Assembly: GCA_002699145.1 (NCBI GenBank)
Contig: PABK01000033.1
Location: 41,902 to 105,901, forward strand
DNA length: 64,000 bases
Direction of reading: 5' to 3'
From: Halioglobus sp.
Lineage (GTDB): Bacteria > Pseudomonadota > Gammaproteobacteria > Pseudomonadales > Halieaceae
The notes below the pieces were generated by a model that saw nothing but the letters and a program-made list of their open reading frames with translations, was not told where the DNA came from and searched no databases. Shown here one piece after another: positions 53,411-61,724 of the stretch. Within the stretch, counting starts at the first letter, position 1; the number at the start of each line of letters is the position of its first letter. A program made the translations under genes and the position numbers.

Positions 53411-54661
53411 CTAGTAGACGAAGCCGGTATCCAGTTGCAGGCTCTCGTAGTCCACGTCATTGCCGAGGTCCACGCCGCGCCGGGTATCGAAATAGGTGGC
53501 GGCAATATACCACCCCTTGTCCAGTTGGTAGCGCGCGGACAGTTTGTGTCCCTCGCCATCGGTGCCACCGCCGGCGAAGTCAGAATCGCTGAGTAATCCC
53601 AGCGTGGCATCCGCCTCCACGTCCTGGTACTGGTAGCGCAGTTTCCAGCTGTGCCGCTGCCCGCTGCTACCCAGCACGATACCGGCGACATAGCCGCTGT
53701 CCAGATCGTCCGCGGCGTCGTTCTCGATATAGTCCGCGTAGATGCTCAGGGGCATGTCCAGCACCTCGAGCCCCAGTTCCAGCGACAGGTTCATGACCTC
53801 GTAGTCGAAGGCGTAGACCTCTTCCCCGCCGACGATGCGCGAGGAGTTACCGAAAAAGTCAGGGTCATCCGGATCAAAGGCCGTGCGTCCCTCGCTGGGC
53901 ACATCGAGATAACGCGCCGCGCCGGTCAGGGTGGCCATGTCGGCGATGGGCAGGCGCGCGCCCAGCTGAACGCCCCAGATGGCGGCGTCGTCCTCCCGGC
54001 TGTCGCTCTCGAGGAAATTATAGGTCGCGTTGGCGAACAGTTTTCCCGCCGACCAGCGCAGTGCGGCGCCTTCCGGGCGGAAATCGCTATCCCAGATCAA
54101 CTGGCTGCCCCCGGCATGGAAGAAGGGATTGGAAAACTTGCCGGCGATGAGCTTCGTGTTCTCTATGCCCTGCCAGTTGAAATAGGCCAGATCCAGGCGC
54201 AGGTCCTTGGTCGAACCCCCGCCACCCAGGGTCTGGTTGGTGGAGACGGGGGCGTCGCCGCCACTGGCCATACCCAGTCCGACCTCGACGGTATCGGTGG
54301 CGCGGGCGATCAGCGCCGCCCTGGCGCGAATGCGGTTGCGCTCGCGGTCATCCCTGTCCTCCTGCTCGATATCCTCGAAGCGGTAGCGGAAGTCGCCCTT
54401 CCAGCGCACACGCTCCGCCCAGTGGCCCTCGTCCCTGCCCGCGCTCGCCGGGGCCAGGGGCGCCTCCAGGTCCTCGACCACCAGCGGCGTGGACAGCGAC
54501 TCACGCAGTCGCCGGTTCTCTTCCTCCAACGCGCTGAGCCGCGCCTGCATGGCCGTGAATTCCGCCTTGAAACGCGCCCACTCGTCCGCCGGTACGGCGG
54601 CCGCCAGGTGCGGGCTGAGCAACAGCAGCGCCACGGCGAACGCCAACGAAGTTTTCAACAT
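53411..54661 (-). CDS. putative outer-membrane porin, Pho-box controlled
   Basis: 416 residues. A signal peptide (FAVALLLLSPHLAAAVPA), a short coiled-coil-like helix (EFTAMQARLSALEEENRRLRESL, ~34-58), then alternating beta-strands of a porin barrel with many Tyr/Asp/Gly turns (RYRFEDIEQEDRDDRERNR, VEVGLGMASGGD, WKLRYQYQDVEADATLG), ending in ...LDTGFVY with a terminal aromatic, as outer-membrane proteins need. The size and strand pattern fit the putative-porin family of gammaproteobacteria. A Pho box lies 129 bp before the ATG, so phosphate or other anion uptake under phosphate starvation is the likely job. No OprP-type similarity was checked. Confidence 0.78.
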   Translation of the reverse strand: MLKTSLAFAVALLLLSPHLAAAVPADEWARFKAEFTAMQARLSALEEENRRLRESLSTPLVVEDLEAPLAPASAGRDEGHWAERVRWKGDFRYRFEDIEQEDRDDRERNRIRARAALIARATDTVEVGLGMASGGDAPVSTNQTLGGGGSTKDLRLDLAYFNWQGIENTKLIAGKFSNPFFHAGGSQLIWDSDFRPEGAALRWSAGKLFANATYNFLESDSREDDAAIWGVQLGARLPIADMATLTGAARYLDVPSEGRTAFDPDDPDFFGNSSRIVGGEEVYAFDYEVMNLSLELGLEVLDMPLSIYADYIENDAADDLDSGYVAGIVLGSSGQRHSWKLRYQYQDVEADATLGLLSDSDFAGGGTDGEGHKLSARYQLDKGWYIAATYFDTRRGVDLGNDVDYESLQLDTGFVY

Positions 54662-54789
54662 TGCTATTTCCCCTCTGCCAGGAGCCCCACTCTGTGGATG
54701 CCCACTGGGATGGGCGGCGGGGCTGGGTAGGCAAAGATACCAGACGCGGGCGGCAATGGGCCCCGCCCCGGCGGGATGGGGAGAAAAAA

Positions 54790-54807
54790 ATGACAGAAAT
54801 GTTACAA
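54790..54807 (-). promoter_or_regulatory. Pho box upstream of porin gene
   Basis: On the minus strand TTGTAAC, ATTT, CTGTCAT: two PhoB half-sites spaced 11 bp apart in the 7-4-7 arrangement. It lies 129 bp from the porin ATG on the right strand. Confidence 0.8.
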
Positions 54808-54880
54808 AGTTGGACTACAATAGCCAACGGCCCCCGGCTACACGGCTGATGTAGTCCCGGGGACTCGCCTGGACAGGGGC

Positions 54881-55006
54881 TCAGGTGAAGATTTGCACCA
54901 GGAAGATGCTAACGGACACCACGACAAGCACTTCGACTGCCAGCGCCTGTGGTGCTACCTCAGGCGACCTGCCGCGTAGTTCTTTCTCGGCCGCACGTAA
55001 ATTCAT
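54881..55006 (-). CDS. 41-residue predicted membrane peptide
   Basis: An ORF too short for the track. It begins with a charged stretch (MNLRAAEKELRGRSPE), then one transmembrane helix (ALAVEVLVVVSVSIFLVQIFT). The ribosome-binding region is weak. It lies between the Pho-box porin and the RHH gene and is transcribed toward the porin; the stop is about 75 bp upstream of the Pho box. Real-gene status is uncertain. Confidence 0.4.
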   Translation of the reverse strand: MNLRAAEKELRGRSPEVAPQALAVEVLVVVSVSIFLVQIFT

Positions 55007-55035
55007 AACCGGATACCACGCCTCTACGTAGCTGT

Positions 55036-55074
55036 TGTATATACATAAGTTACACGCTGTAATCTAGAGTTACA
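55036..55074. promoter_or_regulatory. TGTA/TACA dyads in the divergent gap
   Basis: TGTATATACA (55036-55045) is a perfect palindrome, and TGTAA plus TTACA 7 bp apart (55058-55074) is an inverted repeat. They lie in the 121-bp gap between the membrane peptide and the RHH regulator, a likely operator for the latter. Confidence 0.45.
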
Positions 55075-55127
55075 AGTGAAATACATGTGATAAACTGCCG
55101 AAATTGCAGGAAAATTAACGCTTTATC

Positions 55128-55298
55128 ATGTCCAAGACCAAACTGCTGAACATCCGTATCGACCCGGAGCTGAAAAAGAAAGCCAAGAAGCTGGCCGAGG
55201 CGGACGGGCGCTCCCTGTCCAACTGGGTGACCAAGCTGATCTCCGGCAAGGTCAAGGAGGCCGAAAAGGAGGCCCAGAAAAGCAAGAAGGACGGCTAG
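55128..55298 (+). CDS. ribbon-helix-helix (Arc/CopG-like) DNA-binding protein
   Basis: 56 residues, too short for the track. The sequence KLLNIRIDPELKKKAKKLAEADGRSLSNWVTKLISG is a clear ribbon-helix-helix: a beta-strand with alternating residues (LLNIRID) and two helices with the SLSNWV turn. The C-terminus is Lys-rich. It may repress itself or pair with a toxin, but no toxin gene adjoins it. The terminal TAG overlaps the stop codon of phoU on the other strand (shared CTAG). It sits alone on the plus strand among phosphate genes. Confidence 0.85.
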   Translation: MSKTKLLNIRIDPELKKKAKKLAEADGRSLSNWVTKLISGKVKEAEKEAQKSKKDG

Positions 55299-56023
55299 GC
55301 AGGCGTACCGGGGGCGAAACGCGCCTGGATCTCCTCGATACTCAGGTGGCGCACATCGCTGCCGCGGACGAGGAAAATCACCTCCTCGCAGATATTCTCC
55401 GCGTGATCGCCGATGCGCTCCATGGCGCGGGCGCACCAGTTGACCCGCAGCATGTTCTTCACCTGCTGCGGTTCTTCCATGACGTGGGTGAGCATGAGCC
55501 GCGTCACCGATTCGAATTCCTGGTCGATATCCGCATCCCGGGCGGCCACCGCCACCGCCGCTTCCACGTCCAGACGGGCAAACGCATCCAGCGCATCGCG
55601 CAACATGGAGACCACACTGCTGCCCAGGTGCCGGGGCGATGAGACAAAGTCGCTGCGCGTGCGCGAATCGGCCAGGGCCGCAGCCAGGCGGCCAATTTTT
55701 TCCGCCTCGTCACCGACGCGCTCGAGGTCGGCGACCAGGCGGATGACCGAGAGGATCATGCGCAGGTCACTTGCCGCCGGCTGGCGACGCGCCAGGATAT
55801 CCATGCACTCGGCGCTGATTTCAACCTCCAGGGCGTTGATCGGGAGGTCTCCCAGCGCGACGGCTTCGGCCAGGGCGCCGTCGCCCTTCACCAGCGCCTC
55901 GATGGCCTTTTCACACTGGGCCTCGACCAGTCCGCCCATGGTCAAAGCCTTGGTGCGCACCGCCTCCAGTTCGCGGTCGAACTGCTGTGAGGTGTGCTGA
56001 CCCATGGTGAAGGAATCGTCCAC
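55295..56023 (-). CDS. phoU: phosphate signalling regulator PhoU (copy at end of pst operon)
   Basis: About 240 residues, all helical with two repeats of three helices. It binds metal, links PstB and PhoR, and turns the Pho response down. Family features: LEVEISAECMDILARRQPAASDLRMILSVIRLVADLERVGDEAEKI and the second-half VNWCARAMERIGDHAENICEEVIFLVRG. It starts with a GTG in the track; the ATG at 56005 (MGQHTSQQFDREL) fits most PhoU proteins equally well. It is the last gene of pstSCAB-phoU, and a second PhoU is encoded at 60989. Confidence 0.93.
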   Translation of the reverse strand: MDDSFTMGQHTSQQFDRELEAVRTKALTMGGLVEAQCEKAIEALVKGDGALAEAVALGDLPINALEVEISAECMDILARRQPAASDLRMILSVIRLVADLERVGDEAEKIGRLAAALADSRTRSDFVSSPRHLGSSVVSMLRDALDAFARLDVEAAVAVAARDADIDQEFESVTRLMLTHVMEEPQQVKNMLRVNWCARAMERIGDHAENICEEVIFLVRGSDVRHLSIEEIQARFAPGTPA

Positions 56024-56041
56024 GCCGCGCCCCGTACCGAA

Positions 56042-56938
56042 TCAGCCGAAACGGCCGGTAATGTAGTTTTCGGTCAGCTGGTGCCTGGGCATGGTGAAGA
56101 CATCCTTGGTCTCGCCCACCTCGATCAGGCGGCCCAGGTGGAAATACGCGGTGCGCTGAGACACCCTGGCCGCCTGCTGCATCGAGTGGGTGACAATGGC
56201 GATGGTGAACTTTTCTTTCAACTCGTCGATCAATTCCTCGATGCGCGCCGTCGCGATCGGGTCCAGCGCGGAGCACGGCTCATCCATCAGGATGACCTCC
56301 GGGCTTACGGCGATGGCCCTGGCGATACACAGGCGCTGTTGCTGCCCCCCGGACAGCCCGGTGCCCGGCTTGTCCAGGTTGTCCTTGACCTCGTCGAACA
56401 GGCTGGCGCGGCGCAGGCTGTTCTCGACGATCTCGTCCATTTCCGCCTTGCTCTGTGCGAGGCCGTGAATTCGGGCGCCGTAGGCGACGTTCTCGTAGAT
56501 CGACTTGGGGAAGGGGTTGGGCTTCTGGAACACCATGCCCACACGCGCCCGCAGCAGTACAGTGTCCTGGCCACTGGTGTAGATGTCCTCCTCGTCCAGC
56601 GTGATATTGCCCTCGACGCGGCAGATAGGGATGATATCGTTCATCCTGTTCAGGGTGCGCAGAAACGTGGACTTGCCGCAGCCGGAGGGGCCGATCATGG
56701 CGATCACCTCGTTCTGGCCGATATCCAGCGACACGTTCATGATCGCGTGCTTTTCACCGTAGTACACGTTGACATTGCGCGCGGACATTTTCGGGTTATC
56801 GACGAAGGGCGTCCCGGTCGTTTCGAAATCCTCCGTGGCCTCGGCGTGTTCGATGTCAAACCCCGCCGACTCCTCGCCCGCCGCTGCCTGCGCGTCGACG
56901 GCTCCCGTTCCGTTGGCTGTCACTGACACTGCACTCAT
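56042..56938 (-). CDS. pstB: phosphate ABC transporter ATP-binding protein PstB
   Basis: About 298 residues from the ATG giving [10 protein letters not shown] (56938; the track's earlier ATG at 56959 adds seven). Residues 1-50 are an acidic, Ala/Glu-rich extension before the normal PstB start [16 protein letters not shown]. ATPase motifs: Walker [10 protein letters not shown], signature [15 protein letters not shown], Walker [14 protein letters not shown] and the H-loop in VTHSM. It powers the Pst phosphate importer. The extension is not needed for the fold and its role is unknown. Confidence 0.95.
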   Translation of the reverse strand: MSAVSVTANGTGAVDAQAAAGEESAGFDIEHAEATEDFETTGTPFVDNPKMSARNVNVYYGEKHAIMNVSLDIGQNEVIAMIGPSGCGKSTFLRTLNRMNDIIPICRVEGNITLDEEDIYTSGQDTVLLRARVGMVFQKPNPFPKSIYENVAYGARIHGLAQSKAEMDEIVENSLRRASLFDEVKDNLDKPGTGLSGGQQQRLCIARAIAVSPEVILMDEPCSALDPIATARIEELIDELKEKFTIAIVTHSMQQAARVSQRTAYFHLGRLIEVGETKDVFTMPRHQLTENYITGRFG

Positions 56939-56972
56939 TCTGCTTGATCCCGGGGCCATTATGCCCGCTGAA

Positions 56973-58262
56973 TTATTTCGATTCGAAGCGTCGGCGCAAA
57001 TAAATGGCCACCGCGTTCATCATGATCAGGAACCCCATCAGCACCATGATCGCAGCCGAGGTTTTCTCCGTAAAGCCGCGCTCCGGGCTGTCGGCCCAGA
57101 GGAAAATTTGCACCGGCAGCACCGTGGACGGGTCCGAGACGCTGCCTGGCACGTCCATGATGAAGGCCACCATGCCGATCATCAGCAGCGGCGCCGTCTC
57201 GCCCAGTGCCTGGGCCATACCGATGATGGAGCCGGTTAGAATGCCCGGCATGGCGACCGGCAACACATGGTGAAACACGGTCTGCAGGCGCGACGCACCG
57301 ACGCCCAGCGCGGCCTCGCGTATGGACGGCGACACCGCCTGGATCGCCGCGCGCGAGGTGATGATGATGGTCGGCAGGGTCATCAGCGACAGCACCATAC
57401 CTCCGACCAGCGGCGCCGAGCGCGGCAGGTCCATGAAATTGATGAACACCGCCAGCCCCAGCAGGCCGAAGACAATCGAGGGCACCGCCGCCAGGTTGTT
57501 GATGTTGATCTCGATGAGGTCCGTCAGGCGGTTGCGCGCCGCGAACTCCTCCAGGTAAACCGCCGCCAACACACCGATGGGGAACGCCAGGCAGAAAGTG
57601 ACCGCCAGCGTGAAGAGAGAGCCGTACAACGCCGCCTTGATACCCGCCAGTTCAGGCTCGCGCGAGTCTCCGGCGGTGAAAAACGTGGTGTTGAAACGCG
57701 ACTCGGTCCTGCCCTGGTCGCGCAACTCGTCGAGCCAGGCGACCTGGTTGTCCTTGACGCGACGGTCGGATTCCGGGAGCTGGGTATCCACCTGCCCCTT
57801 GAGGTAACTGCCCGCCTCCGCGTGCGCCATGAGCCACACCGGCCCGGATGTACCGATCAGGGACGGGTCGGCGATCACCCGATCGCGCAGCTCGTATTCG
57901 GCGCCGGCGCTGACCAGCCGGTACAGGCTGCGCTTCTCCGAGCGCCCGGAGACCTCGGGAAAGGTGTCCCTGAGACCACGCTTGATCACCGCGCCAAAAT
58001 CCGCGGCGAACAGCTCCGTCTCGTCCGGCGTGCTGCTGACGCCCAGGGTGGCGGCGTCCAGCGTCAGGTCGATGCTGATGAAGTGCTGGGTAAACGCCGG
58101 CAGCCCCTTGCCGATGATGTCGGCCAGCAGGACGAACAGGAACAGGAAGCCGGTCATCACCGCGAGGCGGCCGTACCATTTGAAGCGCGTCTCCCGGGCA
58201 TAGCGCTTCTTCAGGGAGGCCTGGATGGCCGCTGTGTTCTTGTAGTGATCCGGCTCAGTCAT
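56973..58262 (-). CDS. pstA: phosphate ABC transporter permease PstA
   Basis: 429 residues from the ATG at 58262, overlapping the pstC stop by a few bases. It is longer than E. coli PstA because residues ~20-190 carry a helix and a large periplasmic part (the DUF3333-type N-terminus: [26 protein letters not shown]). The permease core starts at [19 protein letters not shown] with [48 protein letters not shown] (EAA loop and transmembrane segments). It is normal for marine gammaproteobacteria. Confidence 0.93.
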   Translation of the reverse strand: MTEPDHYKNTAAIQASLKKRYARETRFKWYGRLAVMTGFLFLFVLLADIIGKGLPAFTQHFISIDLTLDAATLGVSSTPDETELFAADFGAVIKRGLRDTFPEVSGRSEKRSLYRLVSAGAEYELRDRVIADPSLIGTSGPVWLMAHAEAGSYLKGQVDTQLPESDRRVKDNQVAWLDELRDQGRTESRFNTTFFTAGDSREPELAGIKAALYGSLFTLAVTFCLAFPIGVLAAVYLEEFAARNRLTDLIEININNLAAVPSIVFGLLGLAVFINFMDLPRSAPLVGGMVLSLMTLPTIIITSRAAIQAVSPSIREAALGVGASRLQTVFHHVLPVAMPGILTGSIIGMAQALGETAPLLMIGMVAFIMDVPGSVSDPSTVLPVQIFLWADSPERGFTEKTSAAIMVLMGFLIMMNAVAIYLRRRFESK

Positions 58263-59643
58263 ATTGCTCACGGTACCTGCGCACCACGTACAGCGCGACG
58301 ACATTCAATAACAGGGTGACGAAGAACAGTACCAGGCCCAGGGCGAAGGCGGCCAGCGTCTTGGGACTGTCAAACTCCTGGTCGCCGACCAGCAGCGTGA
58401 CGATCTGCACGGTGATCGTGGTGACCGCCTCAAGCGGGTTCGCGGTCAGCTTGGCGGAAAGACCCGCGGCCATGACCACGATCATGGTCTCGCCGATTGC
58501 GCGCGAGACCGCCAGCAGGATGCCGCCGACGATACCCGGCAACGCAGCGGGCAGCAACACCTTGCGGATGGTCTCGTTCATGGTCGCGCCCATGCCCAGG
58601 GACGCCTCGCGCAAGCTGTCGGGCACCGCGTTGATGATATCGTCGGACAGGGACATGACGAAGGGGATGATCATGATGCCCATGACCGTGCCCGCTGCCA
58701 GCGCGCTCTCGGAAGCCACTGTCAGGCCAATCGACTCGCCGACATCGCGGATGAAGGGCGCGACCGTGAGCGCGGCGAAAAACCCGTAGACCACGGTCGG
58801 GACACCGGCGAGTATCTCCAGTACCGGTTTGGTCACGGCGCGAAAACGGCGCGATGCGTACTCGGACAGGTAGATCGCGGAGAGCAGGCCGACGGGCACG
58901 GCAATGACCATGGCGACGGCGGAGATCAGCAGCGTCCCCAGCAGTAACGGAATGAAGCCAAAGGACCCCGAGGCCCCCACCTGGTCCGCGCGAATCGCCA
59001 TCTGCGGACTCCACTCCAGACCGAACAGGAAGTCTGACAGGGGTATGATCTGGAAAAACTGCACTGCCTGGAACAGCACCGACAGGACGATGCCCAGGGT
59101 GGTGAGAACTGCCAGGAACGAGCAGGCGAACAGTGTCGCGGTGATGATACCCTCGACGTGGTTGCGGGCGCGGAACGCCGGGGCGATCTTGCGCAGCGCA
59201 AGCGCGCCGCCGCCAAGCCCCACCAGGAACACCAGCGCGGTCTTCAACACGGCCAGCCTGCTCGCGGCCTCGGTGTAGTATTGCGCCGCCGCCAGCTGCG
59301 TCTCGTCCAGGCCGGATGCATCGATGGCGCCGTGCGCGTAGCTCAGCAGCTGGTTGAAATACAGGCTCAGTTCGTCCGCCCCCATCTGCCGCACCGACGC
59401 GGGCAGTTGCGCCAGCACCATTTCGTTGAGCAGGCTCGATTCCAGCCCCGTCCACAGAAGTAGCAGCAGCAGCGCCGGCAGCGCGACCCAGGCTGCGGCC
59501 ATGTATCCGTAATGCTTGGGCAGGGAGTGCAGGGACTGCGGTCCGCCCGCGCCGCTGGCCAGCGCCAGGGAGCGATTGCGTCCCAGGTAAAAGCCGGCGA
59601 CGGCCAGGGTAGCAAGGACCAGGACTAAGGTGGTGGTAGGCAT
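58255..59643 (-). CDS. pstC: phosphate ABC transporter permease PstC
   Basis: 462 residues. Like PstA, it has an added N-terminal half with three or four transmembrane helices and a periplasmic loop before the binding-protein-dependent permease domain. The permease core is recognised by LLGTLLISAVAMVIAVPVGLLSAIYLSEYASRRFR, PVLEILAGVPTVVYGFFAALTVAP and LREASLGMGATMNETIRKVLLPAALPGIVGGILLAVSRAIGETMIVVMAAG (EAA loop). It partners with PstA to make the channel. Confidence 0.93.
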   Translation of the reverse strand: MPTTTLVLVLATLAVAGFYLGRNRSLALASGAGGPQSLHSLPKHYGYMAAAWVALPALLLLLLWTGLESSLLNEMVLAQLPASVRQMGADELSLYFNQLLSYAHGAIDASGLDETQLAAAQYYTEAASRLAVLKTALVFLVGLGGGALALRKIAPAFRARNHVEGIITATLFACSFLAVLTTLGIVLSVLFQAVQFFQIIPLSDFLFGLEWSPQMAIRADQVGASGSFGFIPLLLGTLLISAVAMVIAVPVGLLSAIYLSEYASRRFRAVTKPVLEILAGVPTVVYGFFAALTVAPFIRDVGESIGLTVASESALAAGTVMGIMIIPFVMSLSDDIINAVPDSLREASLGMGATMNETIRKVLLPAALPGIVGGILLAVSRAIGETMIVVMAAGLSAKLTANPLEAVTTITVQIVTLLVGDQEFDSPKTLAAFALGLVLFFVTLLLNVVALYVVRRYREQYD

Positions 59644-59741
59644 GAGCGTGTCAATCCTTTCGCCGCCAGGTGGCCCGGCCAGCGCCGGCGTACGTCCCTT
59701 CGATCATGTGTAATTCCTGTGCTCCCGGGGACTGGCGGAGC

Positions 59742-60884
59742 TCACATTTCCAGGCGTTTCAGGCTCTTGACGTCCGCCTGCACCTGGCGCAGTTCCTCAT
59801 CGCTGAGCGGAATCAGGCCTTTTTCCGGCAGGTAGCCGTCCTCACCCATGGCGCGGCTGGAGGTAAACTCCAGGGCGAACTCCTGTATGCCCGGAATCTT
59901 GCCGACGTGGGCGGCCTTGATGTAGAAGTAAAGCGGCCTGGACACCGGGTAGTCGCCATCGGCGATGCTGTCGAAGGTCGGCTCGACACCGTCGATCAGG
60001 GTGCCCTGCACCTTGTCTGCGTTTTCTTCCAGGAAACTGAACCCGAAGATACCCAGCGCGGCCGGGTTCGCCTCCAGTTTCTGCACGATCAGGTTGTCGT
60101 TTTCGCCGGCCTCGATGAAGGCCCCGTCTTCGCGCATGGCATAGGCGATAGTCTTGAAGATATCCTTGCCTTTCGGCGGCGTGCCCTTGTTCGCCGCCAT
60201 GCTGTCGTAGACCGACTGCGGGATGCCCAGTTTCCCCAACAGCGCCCGTATCTCATCGCCCTGCCCTGCGCCCAGGCCGTACAGCGCCTTCAGGTCGGCA
60301 TTGGCTTTGGCGCCGCCCCCCAGGGCGAGTTCCACGAAGGCATCGCGGGTGCCTGACGTCGGCGGCGGGCCCAGCACCTCGATCCGCGTGTTGGGCAGGC
60401 GCGGGTGGATGTCGCTCCAGGTCTTGTTCGGGTTCGGGATCAGCTTGCCGTCGGGGCCCACGACGTCCTTGGCCAGGGCCGCGAAGACCTCCGCCAGGGA
60501 CAGTTCCAGGCGCGGTGACTCCTTGGAGTTGGCGATGGCGATGCCGTCATAGCCCACCAGCACCTCGACCACGTCGGTGACGCCGTTGGCCTGGCAGTCG
60601 TCGTACTCGCTCTTCTTGATACGGCGCGAGCTGTTGGTGATGTCCGGGGTACTGGCGCCCACGCCGCGGCAGAACAGCTTCAGGCCGCCGCCGGAACCCG
60701 TGGACTCGATCTTCGGCGCCTTGAAGCTCGTCGAGCGCCCGAAGCGCTCCGCGACCACCGTGGCGAACGGGTACACGGTGGAGGAGCCAACCACGCTCAC
60801 GTTGTCCCTGGCCTGGGCCAGGCCCGGCGTCAGGACGCCCGTGGCAGCGAGGGTGACCAGGGCTTTAGCAAGTAGGTTTTTCAC
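59742..60884 (-). CDS. pstS: phosphate-binding periplasmic protein PstS
   Basis: About 380 residues from the GTG at 60884, preceded by GGAG nine bases earlier; the track start 22 codons upstream lies in the promoter. A signal peptide (NLLAKALVTLAATGVLTPGLAQA). Phosphate-site motifs: VSVVGSSTVYPFATVVAERFG, GGGLKLFCRGVGASTPDITNSSRR and SGTRDAFVELALGG, which supply the residues that coordinate phosphate. It is the first gene of the pst operon and has a Pho box just upstream. Confidence 0.95.
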   Translation of the reverse strand: MKNLLAKALVTLAATGVLTPGLAQARDNVSVVGSSTVYPFATVVAERFGRSTSFKAPKIESTGSGGGLKLFCRGVGASTPDITNSSRRIKKSEYDDCQANGVTDVVEVLVGYDGIAIANSKESPRLELSLAEVFAALAKDVVGPDGKLIPNPNKTWSDIHPRLPNTRIEVLGPPPTSGTRDAFVELALGGGAKANADLKALYGLGAGQGDEIRALLGKLGIPQSVYDSMAANKGTPPKGKDIFKTIAYAMREDGAFIEAGENDNLIVQKLEANPAALGIFGFSFLEENADKVQGTLIDGVEPTFDSIADGDYPVSRPLYFYIKAAHVGKIPGIQEFALEFTSSRAMGEDGYLPEKGLIPLSDEELRQVQADVKSLKRLEM

Positions 60885-60964
60885 GTCGGGAAACTCCGTC
60901 AAGGCGAGTGGATTCAGGGGAAAACGAGAACTGCAGCGGGTCCTGCGCATTCTAGGCAGCGTAT

Positions 60965-60982
60965 GTTACGCTTTTGTGACAT
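60965..60982 (-). promoter_or_regulatory. Pho box upstream of pstS
   Basis: On the minus strand ATGTCAC, AAAA, GCGTAAC: two PhoB half-sites in 7-4-7 spacing, 81 bp before the pstS GTG, in the 104-bp gap after phoU2. Confidence 0.75.
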
Positions 60983-60988
60983 CCGCCT

Positions 60989-61720
60989 TCAGTCCCGGGA
61001 TTCCCGCGTCTGCTCGGGCGACGCCAGGTCCTCCAGGTGGCCGTGGCGCACATCGCGTCCACGCACCAGGTAGACCACGTGTTCAGCGATATTACAGGCG
61101 TGATCGCCGATACGCTCGAGGCTGCGCAGGGCCCACATCTCATTGAGGATAGCACCGATAGCGCGGGAGTCCTCCATCATGAAGGTGACCAGGCTGCGCA
61201 TGGCGCTGCCGTACTCCTTGTCCACCTCCTTGTCGGTGTGCACCACCGCCACCGCCTGCTCCACGTCCAGGCGCGCAAAGGCGTCCAGGGCGCGCCTGAG
61301 CATCTGCGCAACCCGGTTTCCTATATGCCTGATTTCTATGAAATTACTGGCGGACACCCCATCCTCGGACATGCGCACGACCTGCTTGGCGACCTTGGCC
61401 GCCTCGTCGCCGATGCGCTCCAGGTCGGTGTTCACCTTGATGATTGCGATGACCAGGCGCAGGTCGCTGGCGGTGGGCTGGCGGCGGGCGATGATGCTGG
61501 CGCACTCGTCGTCAATGGCCATCTCCATCTGGTTGACCTCGCTGTCGCGGCCGACGATCAGCTCGGCCTCGCCGCTGTCCAGCTTCATCACCGCGTCCAG
61601 TGCGGTGTTGAGCTGCTTCTCGACCTTGCCGCCCATCTCCAGCATCTGGTTGCGCAGCTTCTCGAGTTCCACATTGAACTGGCCGGACGTGTGTTGCTGG
61701 TAGTCTTCCTGCTTGAGCAC
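60989..61720 (-). CDS. phoU: second PhoU paralogue, next to phoR
   Basis: 243 residues, a second helical PhoU. It matches the other copy across the family motifs (MAIDDECASIIARRQPTASDLRLVIAIIKVNTDLERIGDEAAKVA; RSLERIGDHACNIAEHVVYLVRG) but has a different N-terminus and a Ser/Asn-rich middle linker. It lies between phoR and pstS; the pst operon copy is at 55295. One may regulate PhoR and the other the transporter, but that is inference. Confidence 0.92.
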   Translation of the reverse strand: MLKQEDYQQHTSGQFNVELEKLRNQMLEMGGKVEKQLNTALDAVMKLDSGEAELIVGRDSEVNQMEMAIDDECASIIARRQPTASDLRLVIAIIKVNTDLERIGDEAAKVAKQVVRMSEDGVSASNFIEIRHIGNRVAQMLRRALDAFARLDVEQAVAVVHTDKEVDKEYGSAMRSLVTFMMEDSRAIGAILNEMWALRSLERIGDHACNIAEHVVYLVRGRDVRHGHLEDLASPEQTRESRD

Positions 61721-61724
61721 GCTC

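Noticed and set aside
55058-55074. Fourth Pho box in the RHH/peptide gap
   Set aside because: TGTAA half-sites are present but arranged as an inverted repeat and 20 bp apart as direct copies, not the 11-bp spacing of PhoB sites.
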